Of a DNA stretch of 54,591 nt, positions 9,108 through 20,509 are shown piece after piece (position 1 is the stretch's first letter; each line of letters opens with the position of its first letter). The translations under genes were made by a program, and so were the position numbers. The DNA is from Gammaproteobacteria bacterium (GTDB taxonomy: Bacteria; Pseudomonadota; Gammaproteobacteria; Steroidobacterales; GCA-2729495). The notes beneath the pieces were generated by a model. The model made no database searches, was not told where the DNA came from, and worked only from the letters and a program-made list of their open reading frames with translations. Location: positions 1 to 54,591 of the forward strand of contig JADYZO010000078.1 of the NCBI GenBank assembly GCA_020853135.1, in the 5' to 3' direction.

Positions 9108-9470
9108 TTACAGGGCGCTTCTTCCGCTCTCCCCGGGGTAGCGCATCCCGCGGCTGTCGGTTGGCGGGGCAAGGCCGAGTGCCGCCTGCAGGCGCTCGCC
9201 AAGCCCCGGATCGCGCTCCCTCCCGGCAAGACGAATGAGCGCGGCGAGGAAGTCAGCGCCGAGGAGCGGGGCGCCTGACTTTTCCGCTTCGCCGATGATC
9301 TGCAACAGCACGGTTGTCGTGATGTCCTTGCTGCTGGTCTGGTCAATGACGCGGATTTCCCCTCCCGCGTTGATCACGCGGCGCAGGTCCTCAAGGTTGA
9401 CGTAGCGGCTTTCAGCCGTGTCGTAAAGACGCCGGTTGACATACTTGCGGATCAGTCTGGGTTCGTTCAT
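9108..9470 (-). CDS. PHA-synthesis-repressor-like DNA-binding protein
   Basis: The N-terminal 60 residues (RLIRKYVNRRLYDTAESRYV, then NLEDL and the DQTSSKDIT stretch) match the PHB/PHA accumulation regulator DNA-binding domain of PhaR. The product is 120 aa, shorter than typical PhaR (about 180-190), with only a short remnant after the domain. The ATG at 9470 has GAGAGG upstream; a longer frame to 9509 lacks homology. No polyhydroxyalkanoate synthase, depolymerase or phasin gene is nearby, so its target is unknown. It converges on pnp with a 16-bp gap and no visible terminator. Confidence 0.8.
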   Translation of the reverse strand: MNEPRLIRKYVNRRLYDTAESRYVNLEDLRRVINAGGEIRVIDQTSSKDITTTVLLQIIGEAEKSGAPLLGADFLAALIRLAGRERDPGLGERLQAALGLAPPTDSRGMRYPGESGRSAL

Positions 9471-9619
9471 GTAGGCGGCCTCTCGATTACCTGGTGTCTG
9501 CGGACTCAAAGGCGAATGACCTGGACTCGAACCGACCGGTCAGATCATCGTCATCCTGGGTGCTTTGACACAATGAGGGGGCAGTTAGTTCGCTGCACGA
9601 TAGCTGCCTGAAAGTCATA

Positions 9620-9670
9620 CCTTTTCAACATAAAATATAATACAAAACAGCATGTTGACGCTTTGTCAAA
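9620..9670. promoter_or_regulatory. AT-rich putative control region with TTGAC/GTCAA repeat
   Basis: This is one of the most AT-rich stretches of the window. It contains TATAAT on the plus strand (9636-9641). On the minus strand TTGACA (9669-9664) lies 18 bp from TGTATT (9645-9640), a plausible promoter for the phaR-like gene. TTGAC and GTCAA form an inverted repeat (9655-9669) over that -35 element, a possible operator. The rest of 9471-9765 shows no gene. Confidence 0.4.
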
Positions 9671-9765
9671 AGGTGAAACCGAGGTAATGCCGTCGCCCAC
9701 GGGAAACCGCCCGGGCGCGGCCGTTCCGGCACCCGGGTCACCCTCAACGGCAAAATGGGGCTGCT

Positions 9766-10575
9766 CTAGAAGCCGTCTTCCCGGTCGCGGTACTGGCGTT
9801 CAGCGACTTCCCGGCGTTCCTGCGCTTCAACGGACAGGGTGGCTACGGGGCGGGCTTCCAGGCGCTTGAGGCCTATCTCATCGCCTGTTTCTTCGCAGTA
9901 CCCGTAGGAGCCGTCCTCGATACGCTCGAGCGCGGAGTCGATCTTCTTCAGGAGCTTGCGTTCGCGGTCCCGCGTTCGCAGCTCGAGCCCGAACTCTGAC
10001 TCCTGGGTGGCACGGTCGTTCGGATCAGGGAAATTGCTGGCTTCATCCTGCATATGATGGACGGTGCGATCGACGCCTTCCATCAACTCCCGCTTCCAGG
10101 CCAGCAGAATGTTCCGGAAGTGATCGCGCTGCCGGTCATTCATGTAGGTTTCGCCCGGTTGCGGCCGGTACGGTGGAATCCCGTGGATCAGCCCCACGGT
10201 GCCGGTGACGGCACCCCCGCTGCCCCGGCGGGGTGGGGGCCTGCCCTGTTGTGGCTGCGCAGGCTTTGCCTGACTCTGACGCGGCGCGCTGGCGCTCGCC
10301 GGCTTCCCGGCCCCAGCGCCTGCCTTCGCAGGAGGCGAGGCCCTGCTGCCGGCGGCGCTGCGTTTTGCCGGGGCGGAAGCCCTGGCTGCTGTGGTCTTGC
10401 TCCGGGCCCGGGCGGTGGTCTTGCCCGCGGATGCCTTTGCAGTGGACCTGGCTGGAGCCTTCGCGGCAGCCCGCTTGCCCGCCGCGGCGGCTGGCTTGCG
10501 GCTGGCACCCCGGGTCTTGCGAGCCGGGGACTTTCCCGTCGATGCGCTGGTGGATCGCTTTTTCTTCACAGCCAT
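9766..10575 (-). CDS. dksA: DksA-type RNA polymerase-binding factor, extended and without zinc ligands
   Basis: Residues about 143-269 are DksA: a coiled coil (NDRQRDHFRNILLAWKRELM onward) with the acidic tip DPNDRA (184-189), which holds the D..D.A residues needed to act with ppGpp in the RNA polymerase secondary channel. The globular domain keeps CEETGDEIGLKRLEARP, but only the first of four zinc cysteines (C227) remains; the others are T230, S248 and A251, so it cannot bind zinc in the usual way. Residues 1-115 are a Lys/Arg/Ala/Ser/Pro-rich low-complexity tail like histone H1 or AlgP. Similar extended DksA proteins occur in some gammaproteobacteria. It is upstream of the phaR-like gene on the same strand. 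Confidence 0.9.
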   Translation of the reverse strand: MAVKKKRSTSASTGKSPARKTRGASRKPAAAAGKRAAAKAPARSTAKASAGKTTARARSKTTAARASAPAKRSAAGSRASPPAKAGAGAGKPASASAPRQSQAKPAQPQQGRPPPRRGSGGAVTGTVGLIHGIPPYRPQPGETYMNDRQRDHFRNILLAWKRELMEGVDRTVHHMQDEASNFPDPNDRATQESEFGLELRTRDRERKLLKKIDSALERIEDGSYGYCEETGDEIGLKRLEARPVATLSVEAQERREVAERQYRDREDGF

Positions 10576-10607
10576 GCCCGATGCGTCCGGTTCTCAGGAA
10601 ACGCCGG

Positions 10608-10613
10608 ATTATA
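10608..10613 (-). promoter_or_regulatory. dksA -10 element
   Basis: A perfect TATAAT on the minus strand lies 32 bp before the dksA ATG at 10575, inside an inverted repeat CCGGAT/ATCCGG. No good -35 is visible at 17 bp (CTTCCA). Confidence 0.5.
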
Positions 10614-10669
10614 CATACGCTTATCCGGGGTGGAAGAGCGTCGTGCGGGCGGCTGGCCGGCTGCCCTTG

Positions 10670-11092
10670 TCAGCGGTGGGCGGGGCCGGCCGGATGGCTG
10701 GCCGCTGGCGTCCACGCCGGCTGCCGGAATTCGGCGACGATGGTCGTGTAGATGCCGCCACGGACGTTGAATTCGGCCGTCAGGCGCATGAACCGCGGGG
10801 CCAGGACCGCTGTCAGGTCATCCAGTATCCGGTTGGTTACGGCCTCATGGAAGGCACCCTGGTTGCGGAATGACCAGATGTACTGCTTCAGTGCTTTCAG
10901 TTCGATGCAGCTGTGGTCGGGGATGTACTCGAGGTGCAACGTGGCGAAATCCGGCTGCCCGGTCTTGGGGCACAGGCAGGTGAACTCGGGTATGCGGATG
11001 CGGATCGTGTAGTCGCGATTGCTGTGCGGGTTGCTGAAGGTCTCCAGCAATGCCGACTGCGGCGACGTGGATTTTGCAGTGGATTCCGTCAT
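10670..11092 (-). CDS. queF: NADPH-dependent 7-cyano-7-deazaguanine reductase
   Basis: QueF reduces preQ0 to preQ1 in queuosine biosynthesis. The 140-residue product is of the short, unimodular type. It shows the catalytic cysteine motif [10 protein letters not shown] (C41, D48), substrate-binding SCIELKALK (E64) and FHE (82-84) within [10 protein letters not shown]. The ATG at 11092 is chosen because upstream residues in the frame lack homology. No other queuosine genes lie nearby. It is divergent from smc. Confidence 0.93.
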   Translation of the reverse strand: MTESTAKSTSPQSALLETFSNPHSNRDYTIRIRIPEFTCLCPKTGQPDFATLHLEYIPDHSCIELKALKQYIWSFRNQGAFHEAVTNRILDDLTAVLAPRFMRLTAEFNVRGGIYTTIVAEFRQPAWTPAASHPAGPAHR

Positions 11093-11309
11093 TCGGGGCG
11101 GCAGCCAGCGCTGGTGTGCCAAGTGGATTTTTACTTTACACTACCCTGCGTGCGCGGACCACGGCTCGGCGGAGCCGGTCACCTGTCCTCCAGAGACACG
11201 GGGTCCCGCGTCCGGCGCGGCGGAGGTATCCTTTGCAACAGCAGAACAGCACGCTTGGCATCCTGTCCGGTCTGGCCGGATTCCCGTCCTCAGTACCGGG
11301 GCATGAACG

Positions 11310-14300
11310 ATGCGGCTGAGCAAGATCAAACTCGCCGGTTTCAAGTCGTTCGTCGATCCAACCTCGTTCCAGCTGCCGAGCAACCTGGTCGGCATCGTCG
11401 GGCCGAACGGCTGCGGGAAGTCCAACGTCATCGACGCCGTTCGCTGGGTCATGGGCGAGATGTCCGCCAAGCACCTGCGCGGCGATTCCATGGCCGACGT
11501 CATCTTCAACGGATCGTCTTCGCGCAAGCCGGTGGGTTCGGCGAGCATCGAGCTCTTTTTCGACAATTCCGACGGCTCGATCGGCGGCCAGTACGCCCAG
11601 TACGGGGAAATCTCGCTGCGACGAACCCTGTCCCGGGACGGGACTTCCAGCTACTTCCTCAATGGCACGCGCTGCCGGCGCAAGGACATCACCGACCTCT
11701 TCCTGGGCACCGGACTCGGCTCGCGCAGCTACGCGATCATCGAGCAGGGCATGGTGTCGCGCCTGATCGATGCCAAGCCCGAGGAGATGCGGGCCTACAT
11801 CGAGGAGGCCGCCGGCATCTCCAGGTACAAGGAACGGCGCCGCGAGACGGAGTCGCGCATCCAGCACACGCGTGACAACCTGGCCCGCCTTGGGGACCTC
11901 CGGGAGGAGATCACCAAGCAGATCGACTACCTGCAGCGCCAGGCCAGGACCGCCGAGAAGTACAAGGAGCTGAAGGCCCGCGAGCGCCGCCTGGAGGCGG
12001 AGTTGCTGGCGCTCAGGCTCGCGGACCTGGATGGCGGACTGGAGGGGACACGGCTCGATCTCGCCCGCCGGCACACCGAGCTGGAGGCCTCGGTGGCGGG
12101 GCAGCGCCAGATCGAGGCCGGGATCGTGGCGGCGCGTGAACGCCACCTGGCTGCAACCGAGGCCCATAACGCCATCCAGGCGCGTCACTATGGCGTGCAG
12201 GGCGAGATCTCACGCCTGGAACAGGGCATCGCGCATGCACGCGAGATCCGCGAGCGGCACCAATCCGACCTCGCCCAGTCGCACGGCCAGGTCGCGGTGC
12301 TGGAACAGGAGATGGAGCGAGACCTGCAGCAGCTGGCCGGGATGGAATCGGCGCTGCGCGAGCTCGAACCGGAAATGACCCGGCTGGGGGAGGCGGAGGC
12401 CGCGGCTGCAGTTGCCCTCGGCGATGCCGAGCGTGCCCTCGGGCAGTGGCAGGACGACTGGCAGGAATACAACCTGGGCGTCAGGGAAATCCAGCAGGCG
12501 GCCCAGCTCGAACAGGCGCGTTGCGAGCACCTTGAGGCCCAGCTGGGCCAGTTGCGCCGGCAGCAGGAGACGCTGCGGCGTGAGCAGGCCGGCCTGGACC
12601 TCGAAGACCTCGATGGGCGCCTGGCCGGGCAGGTCGCCCTCGAACAGAACGCGGAACGACAGGCGCACGATCTGCAGCAGCAGATTCTCCGGCTCGAGCA
12701 GGAGGCAGCTGACCTGCGCCACCTCGAGCTGCAGCTGGGAGGAGATCTCGAGCAACTGACCGCCGGACTGGCTTCCTGCCAGGGCCAGATCGGTGCGCTC
12801 AGGGCCATGCAGGACGCGGCGCTGCGCAACGATGATGCCATGCTGTCCTCATGGCTTTCCCGGGAGAACCTCGGTGGCCAGCCGCGGCTGGCCCAGCAAT
12901 TGCAGGTCGAGCGGGAGTGGCTGCAGGCCGTGGAAACGGTGCTGGGCGATTTCCTCCAGGCAGTATGCGTTGATGACTTCGCCGCCCACCTCAGCGGGCT
13001 TCCCGAGACCCAGCTGATGCTGGTTGGGCGCGCAGCGGGCGCGGGCGGGAGCACCGGGGGTACGCTGTTGGCCCGTGTCGGTGAGCCGGGCCATTCGGCT
13101 GCGCTCCTGGCCGATGTCCTGACCGCGGACGGACTGGCGGAGGCGGTGGACATGCTTGGCCGGGCCGCGCCCCACCAATCGGTCATCACGCGTGATGGCG
13201 TCTGGCTGGGTCATGGCTGGGTGAGGGTGAATCGCGGCCAGCGCAGCGAAGCGGGCGTGCTGACCCGCGAGACCCGGATCCGGGACCTTGCCGCAACGGT
13301 GGAGACCCGCCAGGCCAGCATCCGGGATCTGGAAAGCCGCCGGGACACGGCCCGGGCCCGGTTGGGCGCCAACTCGCGCAATCGGCTGGCGCTGACACAG
13401 GACTTCAATGCCGCGAATCGTGAGCATGCCGAGGCGCTGGCTGTTCTCGAGAATATTCGCCAGGACATCAGCCGGACCCGGGAGCGGCGCGAGACCCTGG
13501 GCACCGAGGTTGCCCACGTCGAGCTGGAGATTGGCCGCCTCGATGCCCAGCTTGCCGAGGCGCGCGCACGCGGGCAGAAAGCCCTGGCCGATCTCCAGGA
13601 CCTCGGTGAGCGGCGGCCCGAGCTGCAGCGCCAGCAGGAGGCGTTGCTCGCACGTTACACCGGCTGTCGCGATGCCGCTGACCGGGCACGCGCGGAGGTG
13701 GCCCGGCGGACGGTCGAACTGGAGAGCCGTCGCGTTTCGCGCGACTCGATTGCCGCAGCCCTGTCCCGTGTCGAGGCACAGAGGAACCAGCTGCACGAAC
13801 GGGCTGCCGAACTGGGCAGGCTGGCTGCCGGGGCCGAACCGGTGATCCTGCAGATGCAGGATGAACTCAGGCACCGGCTGGAGGAACAGCTGGGCATCGA
13901 TCGCGAACTGGTCGCACGGCGCGAGGAGCTGGAGCAGGTCGAGTCCGGCCTGCGCGGCAGCGAGATCCAGCGCAGCGCGGCAGACAAGGCCGTCGGGGCC
14001 GCCCGCGAGGCCGCCGAGGGCCTGCGGATGCAGGTCCGCGAGATCGAAATCCGCCGTGAATCCGTACTGGAGGGTTTCGCCGCAACCGGTGCCGACCTGG
14101 CCACGGTGTGCCGGGAAATGCCGGCGGATGCCGAGTGTGCGCGCTGGCAGCAGGACCTCGATGAGGCTCGGCGCAGGATCGAGCGACTTGGTCCGATCAA
14201 CCTGGCGGCCATCGAGCAGCACACCGAGCAGGCGGAGCGCAAGAAGTACCTGGATGCCCAGAACGATGACCTGACGGCCGCCCTCGACACGCTCGAGCAG

Positions 14301-14801
14301 GCCATTCGCAAGATCGATCGTGAGACCAGGGCGCGCTTCCAGGAAACATTCGAGAACATCAACCAGGGGCTCAAGCGGATATTCCCGCGCCTTTTCGGTG
14401 GCGGCCATGCCTACCTGAGCCTGGAAGGCGAAGACGTGCTGGCGGCGGGCGTCACCGTCATGGCGCGCCCGCCAGGCAAGCGCAACAGCCACATCCACCT
14501 GCTGTCGGGTGGCGAGAAGGCACTGACGGCGGTCGCCCTGATCTTTTCGATCTTCGAGCTGAACCCGGCCCCGTTCTGCCTGCTGGATGAGGTGGATGCG
14601 CCGCTCGACGAGGCCAACGTGGGGCGTTTCTGCGACATCGTCCGCGAGATGTCGCAGCGCGTGCAGTTTGTCGTCATCACCCACAACAAGACGACCATGG
14701 AGATGGCCAACCAGCTGATTGGCGTCACCATGAACGAGCCGGGTGTCTCGCGTCTGGTCTCGGTGGACCTCGACGCGGCGGTTCAGCTGGCTGCCAGCTA
14801 G
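11310..14801 (+). CDS. smc: Chromosome segregation protein SMC
   Basis: This 1163-residue condensin ATPase organises and segregates the chromosome. The N-terminus carries LAGFKSFVDPT and Walker A GPNGCGKS (31-38). Two long coiled coils rich in Glu/Gln/Arg flank a hinge near residues 510-640. The C-terminal head has the signature LSGGEKALTAVA and Walker B with FCLLDEVDAPLDEANV. The length is normal for bacterial SMC. Many gammaproteobacteria use MukBEF instead, so SMC points away from the Enterobacterales. ScpA and ScpB are not in the window. smc starts a tight smc-zipA-ligA operon. Confidence 0.97.
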   Translation: MRLSKIKLAGFKSFVDPTSFQLPSNLVGIVGPNGCGKSNVIDAVRWVMGEMSAKHLRGDSMADVIFNGSSSRKPVGSASIELFFDNSDGSIGGQYAQYGEISLRRTLSRDGTSSYFLNGTRCRRKDITDLFLGTGLGSRSYAIIEQGMVSRLIDAKPEEMRAYIEEAAGISRYKERRRETESRIQHTRDNLARLGDLREEITKQIDYLQRQARTAEKYKELKARERRLEAELLALRLADLDGGLEGTRLDLARRHTELEASVAGQRQIEAGIVAARERHLAATEAHNAIQARHYGVQGEISRLEQGIAHAREIRERHQSDLAQSHGQVAVLEQEMERDLQQLAGMESALRELEPEMTRLGEAEAAAAVALGDAERALGQWQDDWQEYNLGVREIQQAAQLEQARCEHLEAQLGQLRRQQETLRREQAGLDLEDLDGRLAGQVALEQNAERQAHDLQQQILRLEQEAADLRHLELQLGGDLEQLTAGLASCQGQIGALRAMQDAALRNDDAMLSSWLSRENLGGQPRLAQQLQVEREWLQAVETVLGDFLQAVCVDDFAAHLSGLPETQLMLVGRAAGAGGSTGGTLLARVGEPGHSAALLADVLTADGLAEAVDMLGRAAPHQSVITRDGVWLGHGWVRVNRGQRSEAGVLTRETRIRDLAATVETRQASIRDLESRRDTARARLGANSRNRLALTQDFNAANREHAEALAVLENIRQDISRTRERRETLGTEVAHVELEIGRLDAQLAEARARGQKALADLQDLGERRPELQRQQEALLARYTGCRDAADRARAEVARRTVELESRRVSRDSIAAALSRVEAQRNQLHERAAELGRLAAGAEPVILQMQDELRHRLEEQLGIDRELVARREELEQVESGLRGSEIQRSAADKAVGAAREAAEGLRMQVREIEIRRESVLEGFAATGADLATVCREMPADAECARWQQDLDEARRRIERLGPINLAAIEQHTEQAERKKYLDAQNDDLTAALDTLEQAIRKIDRETRARFQETFENINQGLKRIFPRLFGGGHAYLSLEGEDVLAAGVTVMARPPGKRNSHIHLLSGGEKALTAVALIFSIFELNPAPFCLLDEVDAPLDEANVGRFCDIVREMSQRVQFVVITHNKTTMEMANQLIGVTMNEPGVSRLVSVDLDAAVQLAAS

Positions 14802-14813
14802 GGGGGTATTCCC

Positions 14814-15467
14814 GTGTCAGAGTTCCGCTGGCTCCTTGCTGCCGCCGGTGTTCTGATCCTCCTGCTGGTGTTCTGGCTGTCACGCCGGGAGTTCTCCGGC
14901 CGGCCACGCATCGACACCGGGCGCCTGCTCCGCCGCCGCATGCCCTCGCTGCAGGTGCCGGCAGCTGGGGAATCCCCGGCCGGGGAGGGTGAGGCTGCTT
15001 CCGGCACACCCGTCACGCCACCGGCAACCGCGGCATCCCGGATGCCTGACAAGATCGTGGCGGTGCGCCTGACGGGCCGGGGCACGGCAACATTCGCGGG
15101 TGATGCGCTGGTCCTCGCCCTGCGGGATGCGGGCCTGCGGCATGGCCGCTTCGGCATCTTCCATCGCTGTGATCCGGCTGACGAGAGCAGGGTCATTTTC
15201 AGCGTGGCCAGCCTGGGCGAACCGGGTTCCTTCGATCTGACCCGCATCAAATCCGAGCGCCTCCCGGGCGTAAGCCTCTTCATGACCCTGCCGGGGCCCG
15301 CGGACAGCCTGGCGGCCTTCGATGACATGCTGGCCACCGCCCACGCCCTGGCGATGGCACTGGAAGGCGAGCTGCTCGATGAGCAGGGCAGCCGCCTCAG
15401 CGTGCAGCGCGAGCGGTTCCTCCGCGAAGAGGTCATACAGCTGCAACACAGGCTGCCATCACCCTGA
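14814..15467 (+). CDS. zipA: Cell division protein ZipA
   Basis: ZipA is a bitopic inner-membrane protein that tethers FtsZ at the division septum in gammaproteobacteria. The 217-residue product has an N-terminal membrane helix (about 5-23, LLAAAGVLILLLVFW), a basic then Pro/Ala/Glu-rich linker (about 24-80), and a C-terminal FtsZ-binding domain (about 83-215) with LEGELLDEQGSRLS near the end. It starts with GTG after GGGGGG. The order zipA-ligA is conserved in gammaproteobacteria and supports the call; the sequence itself diverges from E. coli ZipA (328 aa), mainly through a shorter linker. Confidence 0.9.
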   Translation: MSEFRWLLAAAGVLILLLVFWLSRREFSGRPRIDTGRLLRRRMPSLQVPAAGESPAGEGEAASGTPVTPPATAASRMPDKIVAVRLTGRGTATFAGDALVLALRDAGLRHGRFGIFHRCDPADESRVIFSVASLGEPGSFDLTRIKSERLPGVSLFMTLPGPADSLAAFDDMLATAHALAMALEGELLDEQGSRLSVQRERFLREEVIQLQHRLPSP

Positions 15468-18343
<2,876 letters not shown>

Positions 18344-18382
18344 TCGTCTCAGTAGGTTAAATAAACCGCAGGGTATTCAAAC

Positions 18383-19351
18383 TCATTGAGTATCGCTGCT
18401 GTTTGTGGCGCGAATGCCACTACCATGAATGCCACGCACACCGCTGCCGTGGATACCAAGGACGTTGCTGTCATCGGTGCTGCGCAGGCCGCTGCCGTGG
18501 ATGCCACGCACACCGCTGCCATGGATACCAAGGACGTTGCTGTCATCGGTGCTGCGCAGGCCGCTGCCGTGGATGCCACGCACACCGCTGCCGTGGATAC
18601 CAAGGACGTTGCTGTCATCGGTGCTGCGCAGGCCGCTGCCGTGGATGCCACGCACACCGCTGCCATGGATACCAAGGACGCTGCTGTCATCGGCGCTGCG
18701 TAGGCCGCTGCCGTGGATGCCGCGCACACCGCTGCCATCCACGAGATTGCTTGCACTGGTGGCGACGATCAGGGACTCGCCGTGGCTGTCCTGGGCTTCA
18801 AAGCCGAGGATTTCGATGACGTCGCCTGGTGCCAGTTCGGACATCCGGTTGCCGCCGTATCCCTGGGCGAGGTCGATCCGGGTCTGGTTGATGGTGGCAA
18901 GGCCGTTCGTCGTGAGGCTGGCGACGGCGCCGCGCAGATAGACGGCGGAGTTGCCGGCCGAGTAGCTGCCGCCGAGACGGATCACGGCTGTCGCTGTTGC
19001 CGGGCCATCAGGGGAAAGCTCACCGGTGACGGCCACGTAGTCGCCAGGGGCGACCTGGCCCCGTGGGAATGCCGTCTCGATGGAGATGCCGGCCACCTGG
19101 CCGAGGACGGTGACCCAGGTGCCATCGGCGTCCGAGTCCACCCGCGCGGGGCCGACAAACAGCAGCGAGCCGGTCACGTCCGCATGGCCGGACTGCAGGT
19201 TGGCGGTCACTGCGCTGGCGATGGCCGTGGCCTGGGAGGAGGTGGCCGCCTCATTGCTCCCGGCAAATGCCGGAGCCATCAGCAGGCCCGCGAGACCGGT
19301 GAGCAGGGCAGCGGTTGCGCGACAGGTGCGCGTGTTCTTGTGTGAAGACAT
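18383..19351 (-). CDS. Exported DUF5666-like protein with GIHGSG tandem repeats
   Basis: The 322-residue product starts with a Sec-type signal peptide (ATAALLTGLAGLLMAPAFA, residues about 12-30), so it is probably exported. Residues about 45-190 form two beta-rich modules (VTGSLLFVGPARVDSDADG and YLRGAVASLTTNGLA onward, with APGD.V.I.G) like DUF5666 repeats. The C-terminus (about 205-320) is a tandem array of a 24-residue unit that contains GIHGSG twice. The ATG at 19351 has AGAGGGAAG upstream; the frame extends to 19429 but lacks a signal there. It follows the second DUF6502 gene by 55 bp, probably in one operon. Function unknown. The glycine-rich repeats could form a beta-solenoid or surface-adhesive stalk (inference). 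Confidence 0.7.
   Translation of the reverse strand: MSSHKNTRTCRATAALLTGLAGLLMAPAFAGSNEAATSSQATAIASAVTANLQSGHADVTGSLLFVGPARVDSDADGTWVTVLGQVAGISIETAFPRGQVAPGDYVAVTGELSPDGPATATAVIRLGGSYSAGNSAVYLRGAVASLTTNGLATINQTRIDLAQGYGGNRMSELAPGDVIEILGFEAQDSHGESLIVATSASNLVDGSGVRGIHGSGLRSADDSSVLGIHGSGVRGIHGSGLRSTDDSNVLGIHGSGVRGIHGSGLRSTDDSNVLGIHGSGVRGIHGSGLRSTDDSNVLGIHGSGVRGIHGSGIRATNSSDTQ
18428..18740 (+). repeat. 72-bp in-frame tandem repeat array
   Basis: Four full 72-bp units (18428, 18500, 18572, 18644) and one partial unit (from 18716) are nearly identical, differing by single substitutions such as CCGTGGAT/CCATGGAT. The unit length is a multiple of three and encodes 24 residues in the minus-strand gene. 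It is also open in all plus-strand frames, which creates artefactual frames there. No unique spacers exist, so it is not CRISPR. Near-identity implies recent slippage or gene-conversion homogenisation. Confidence 0.9.
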
Positions 19352-19406
19352 GTCTTCCCTCTGTGCTTTCTTCGTATTCTTGTTATTGACTGCCAGGCGG
19401 CGTTCG

Positions 19407-20243
19407 TCAGGCCTGCCCGTCATTCCCATTGCGCTTTATGAAGTGATAGATGCCGACTCCCGTCTGCACGACCGGGTCGGTACCCTGCTCATCGGGCGGT
19501 TCACGCTTGCTGAGCCAATCATCGATTTCCTCGAGCAGAAACTGTCCCCGCTCTCGCACATAGGCCTGGAGCAGGGGGAGGTCCGAGAGGCGCACGCCGG
19601 TGTCGGCAACGACAGTCCGTTCCAGCAGGCGTCGGGCCGGGTCCTCCTCCCGGCGGTTGAAGTCGATCGTCTCCACGAAATCGCGTACGGCATGTCCAAG
19701 TCGATCCAGGCTCTCGGGCGCTTCGGCTTGCGGAAGATAGGTGCGCGTCAGCACCTTGATCCGGCCGTCCTCCGTTTCCTTCACCACCCCGGTCCGCAGC
19801 AGTTCATTGAGGAGCGTGTGCGCCGGCAGGTCATCGCTGTAGCGCCTGACCAGTTCGGCGAACGTCCTGTCTCCGGGGCCTTCAAAGGGGACATCAAGTG
19901 GCAGGCCATACGGTCCGGTGAAATGCGGGTCGGTGTGCCAGCCCGATAGCAGGCGGGCGATCCGGCCCAGATTCGACGCATGCCCGCCTTGTCGCTTCCC
20001 CCTTTCCGTAACCAGCCGGTTCACTTCTGTTCTTGTCAGGCCGGTCAGGATCGCAACGCGATCCTGGGTCATGTTCTTGTCGGGCGACGGGAAGTCGCTT
20101 GCGGCGACCTCCACGAAGACCTCTTTCGCGATCTCATTGAATTCAATGAACGAGACGCTGTTCCTGATCAGAATCCGCACCAGCGGCCGCAGGAGCCGTT
20201 TGTAGGCGGCCAGGATCGGCAGCTTCAGGTCACTGTCAGGCAT
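19407..20243 (-). CDS. DUF6502-family protein (second copy)
   Basis: The 278-residue protein is a paralogue of the product at 17513-18343. It shares the N-terminal helical segment (LLRPLVRILIRNSVSFIEF), a helix-turn-helix-like stretch (RVAILTGLTRTEVNRLVTE, about 65-83), the WHTDP.F.GP.G middle part, ETIDFN and a VGIYHF C-terminus. No signal or membrane segment is seen. Its composition is GC-rich like the chromosome, unlike the 3' part of the first copy. It has a good sigma70 promoter (20268-20296, minus) and leads an operon with the exported repeat protein. It could be a transcriptional regulator of that operon; this is inference from the HTH-like stretch and the palindrome in the promoter. 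Confidence 0.75.
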   Translation of the reverse strand: MPDSDLKLPILAAYKRLLRPLVRILIRNSVSFIEFNEIAKEVFVEVAASDFPSPDKNMTQDRVAILTGLTRTEVNRLVTERGKRQGGHASNLGRIARLLSGWHTDPHFTGPYGLPLDVPFEGPGDRTFAELVRRYSDDLPAHTLLNELLRTGVVKETEDGRIKVLTRTYLPQAEAPESLDRLGHAVRDFVETIDFNRREEDPARRLLERTVVADTGVRLSDLPLLQAYVRERGQFLLEEIDDWLSKREPPDEQGTDPVVQTGVGIYHFIKRNGNDGQA

Positions 20244-20267
20244 TCAACATAAATTCTTTGATTAAGG

Positions 20268-20296
20268 AAAATAGGCGCAAACGACTGCGTCGTCAA
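20268..20296 (-). promoter_or_regulatory. Promoter with palindrome for the DUF6502-DUF5666 operon
   Basis: On the minus strand TTGACG (20296-20291), exactly 17 bp and TATTTT (20273-20268) form one of the best promoters in the window. The spacer and the edge of the -35 hold a perfect inverted repeat ACGAC-TGC-GTCGT (20281-20293), well placed to be an operator. The start site would be near 20261, with a short leader and no clear Shine-Dalgarno before the ATG at 20243. Confidence 0.6.
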
Positions 20297-20509
20297 GCGG
20301 ATTAGCATGAAAAACGGCGAGTTAACGCCATGACCTGCCGGTACAGTCATCATGAATTTCATTTGAATATGTCAATAACGCAGTGTTATGTAATGGGAAA
20401 TGCAGATATGCACTGATCAGGGACAACTTGAGGGTGGAGGGGATTGGGTCGCGCAGGAGCACCCACGCTGTGAAGGGGCGGCCAAGGGCTCTGGCCGTTC
20501 GGCTGGCGT
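20297..20509. other. Intergenic region, no gene seen
   Basis: AT-rich up to about 20400, then GC-rich. It has small inverted repeats (GGCG/CGCC at 20316-20329, ATAAC/GTTAT at 20375-20389). A possible plus-strand promoter (TTGAAT 20363-20368, 18 bp, TATGTA) would read antisense into the hydrolase gene. No reading frame with coding character is visible. Confidence 0.5.

Noticed and set aside
18428-18740. CRISPR-like array
   Set aside because: Units are contiguous 72-bp tandem repeats without spacers, in frame in a gene on the minus strand; no cas genes are near.
18386-18941. Plus-strand His/Cys- or Ala-rich repeat proteins
   Set aside because: These frames are open only because the repeat unit is a multiple of three. 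The minus-strand frame has the signal peptide, ribosome binding site and non-repetitive domain.
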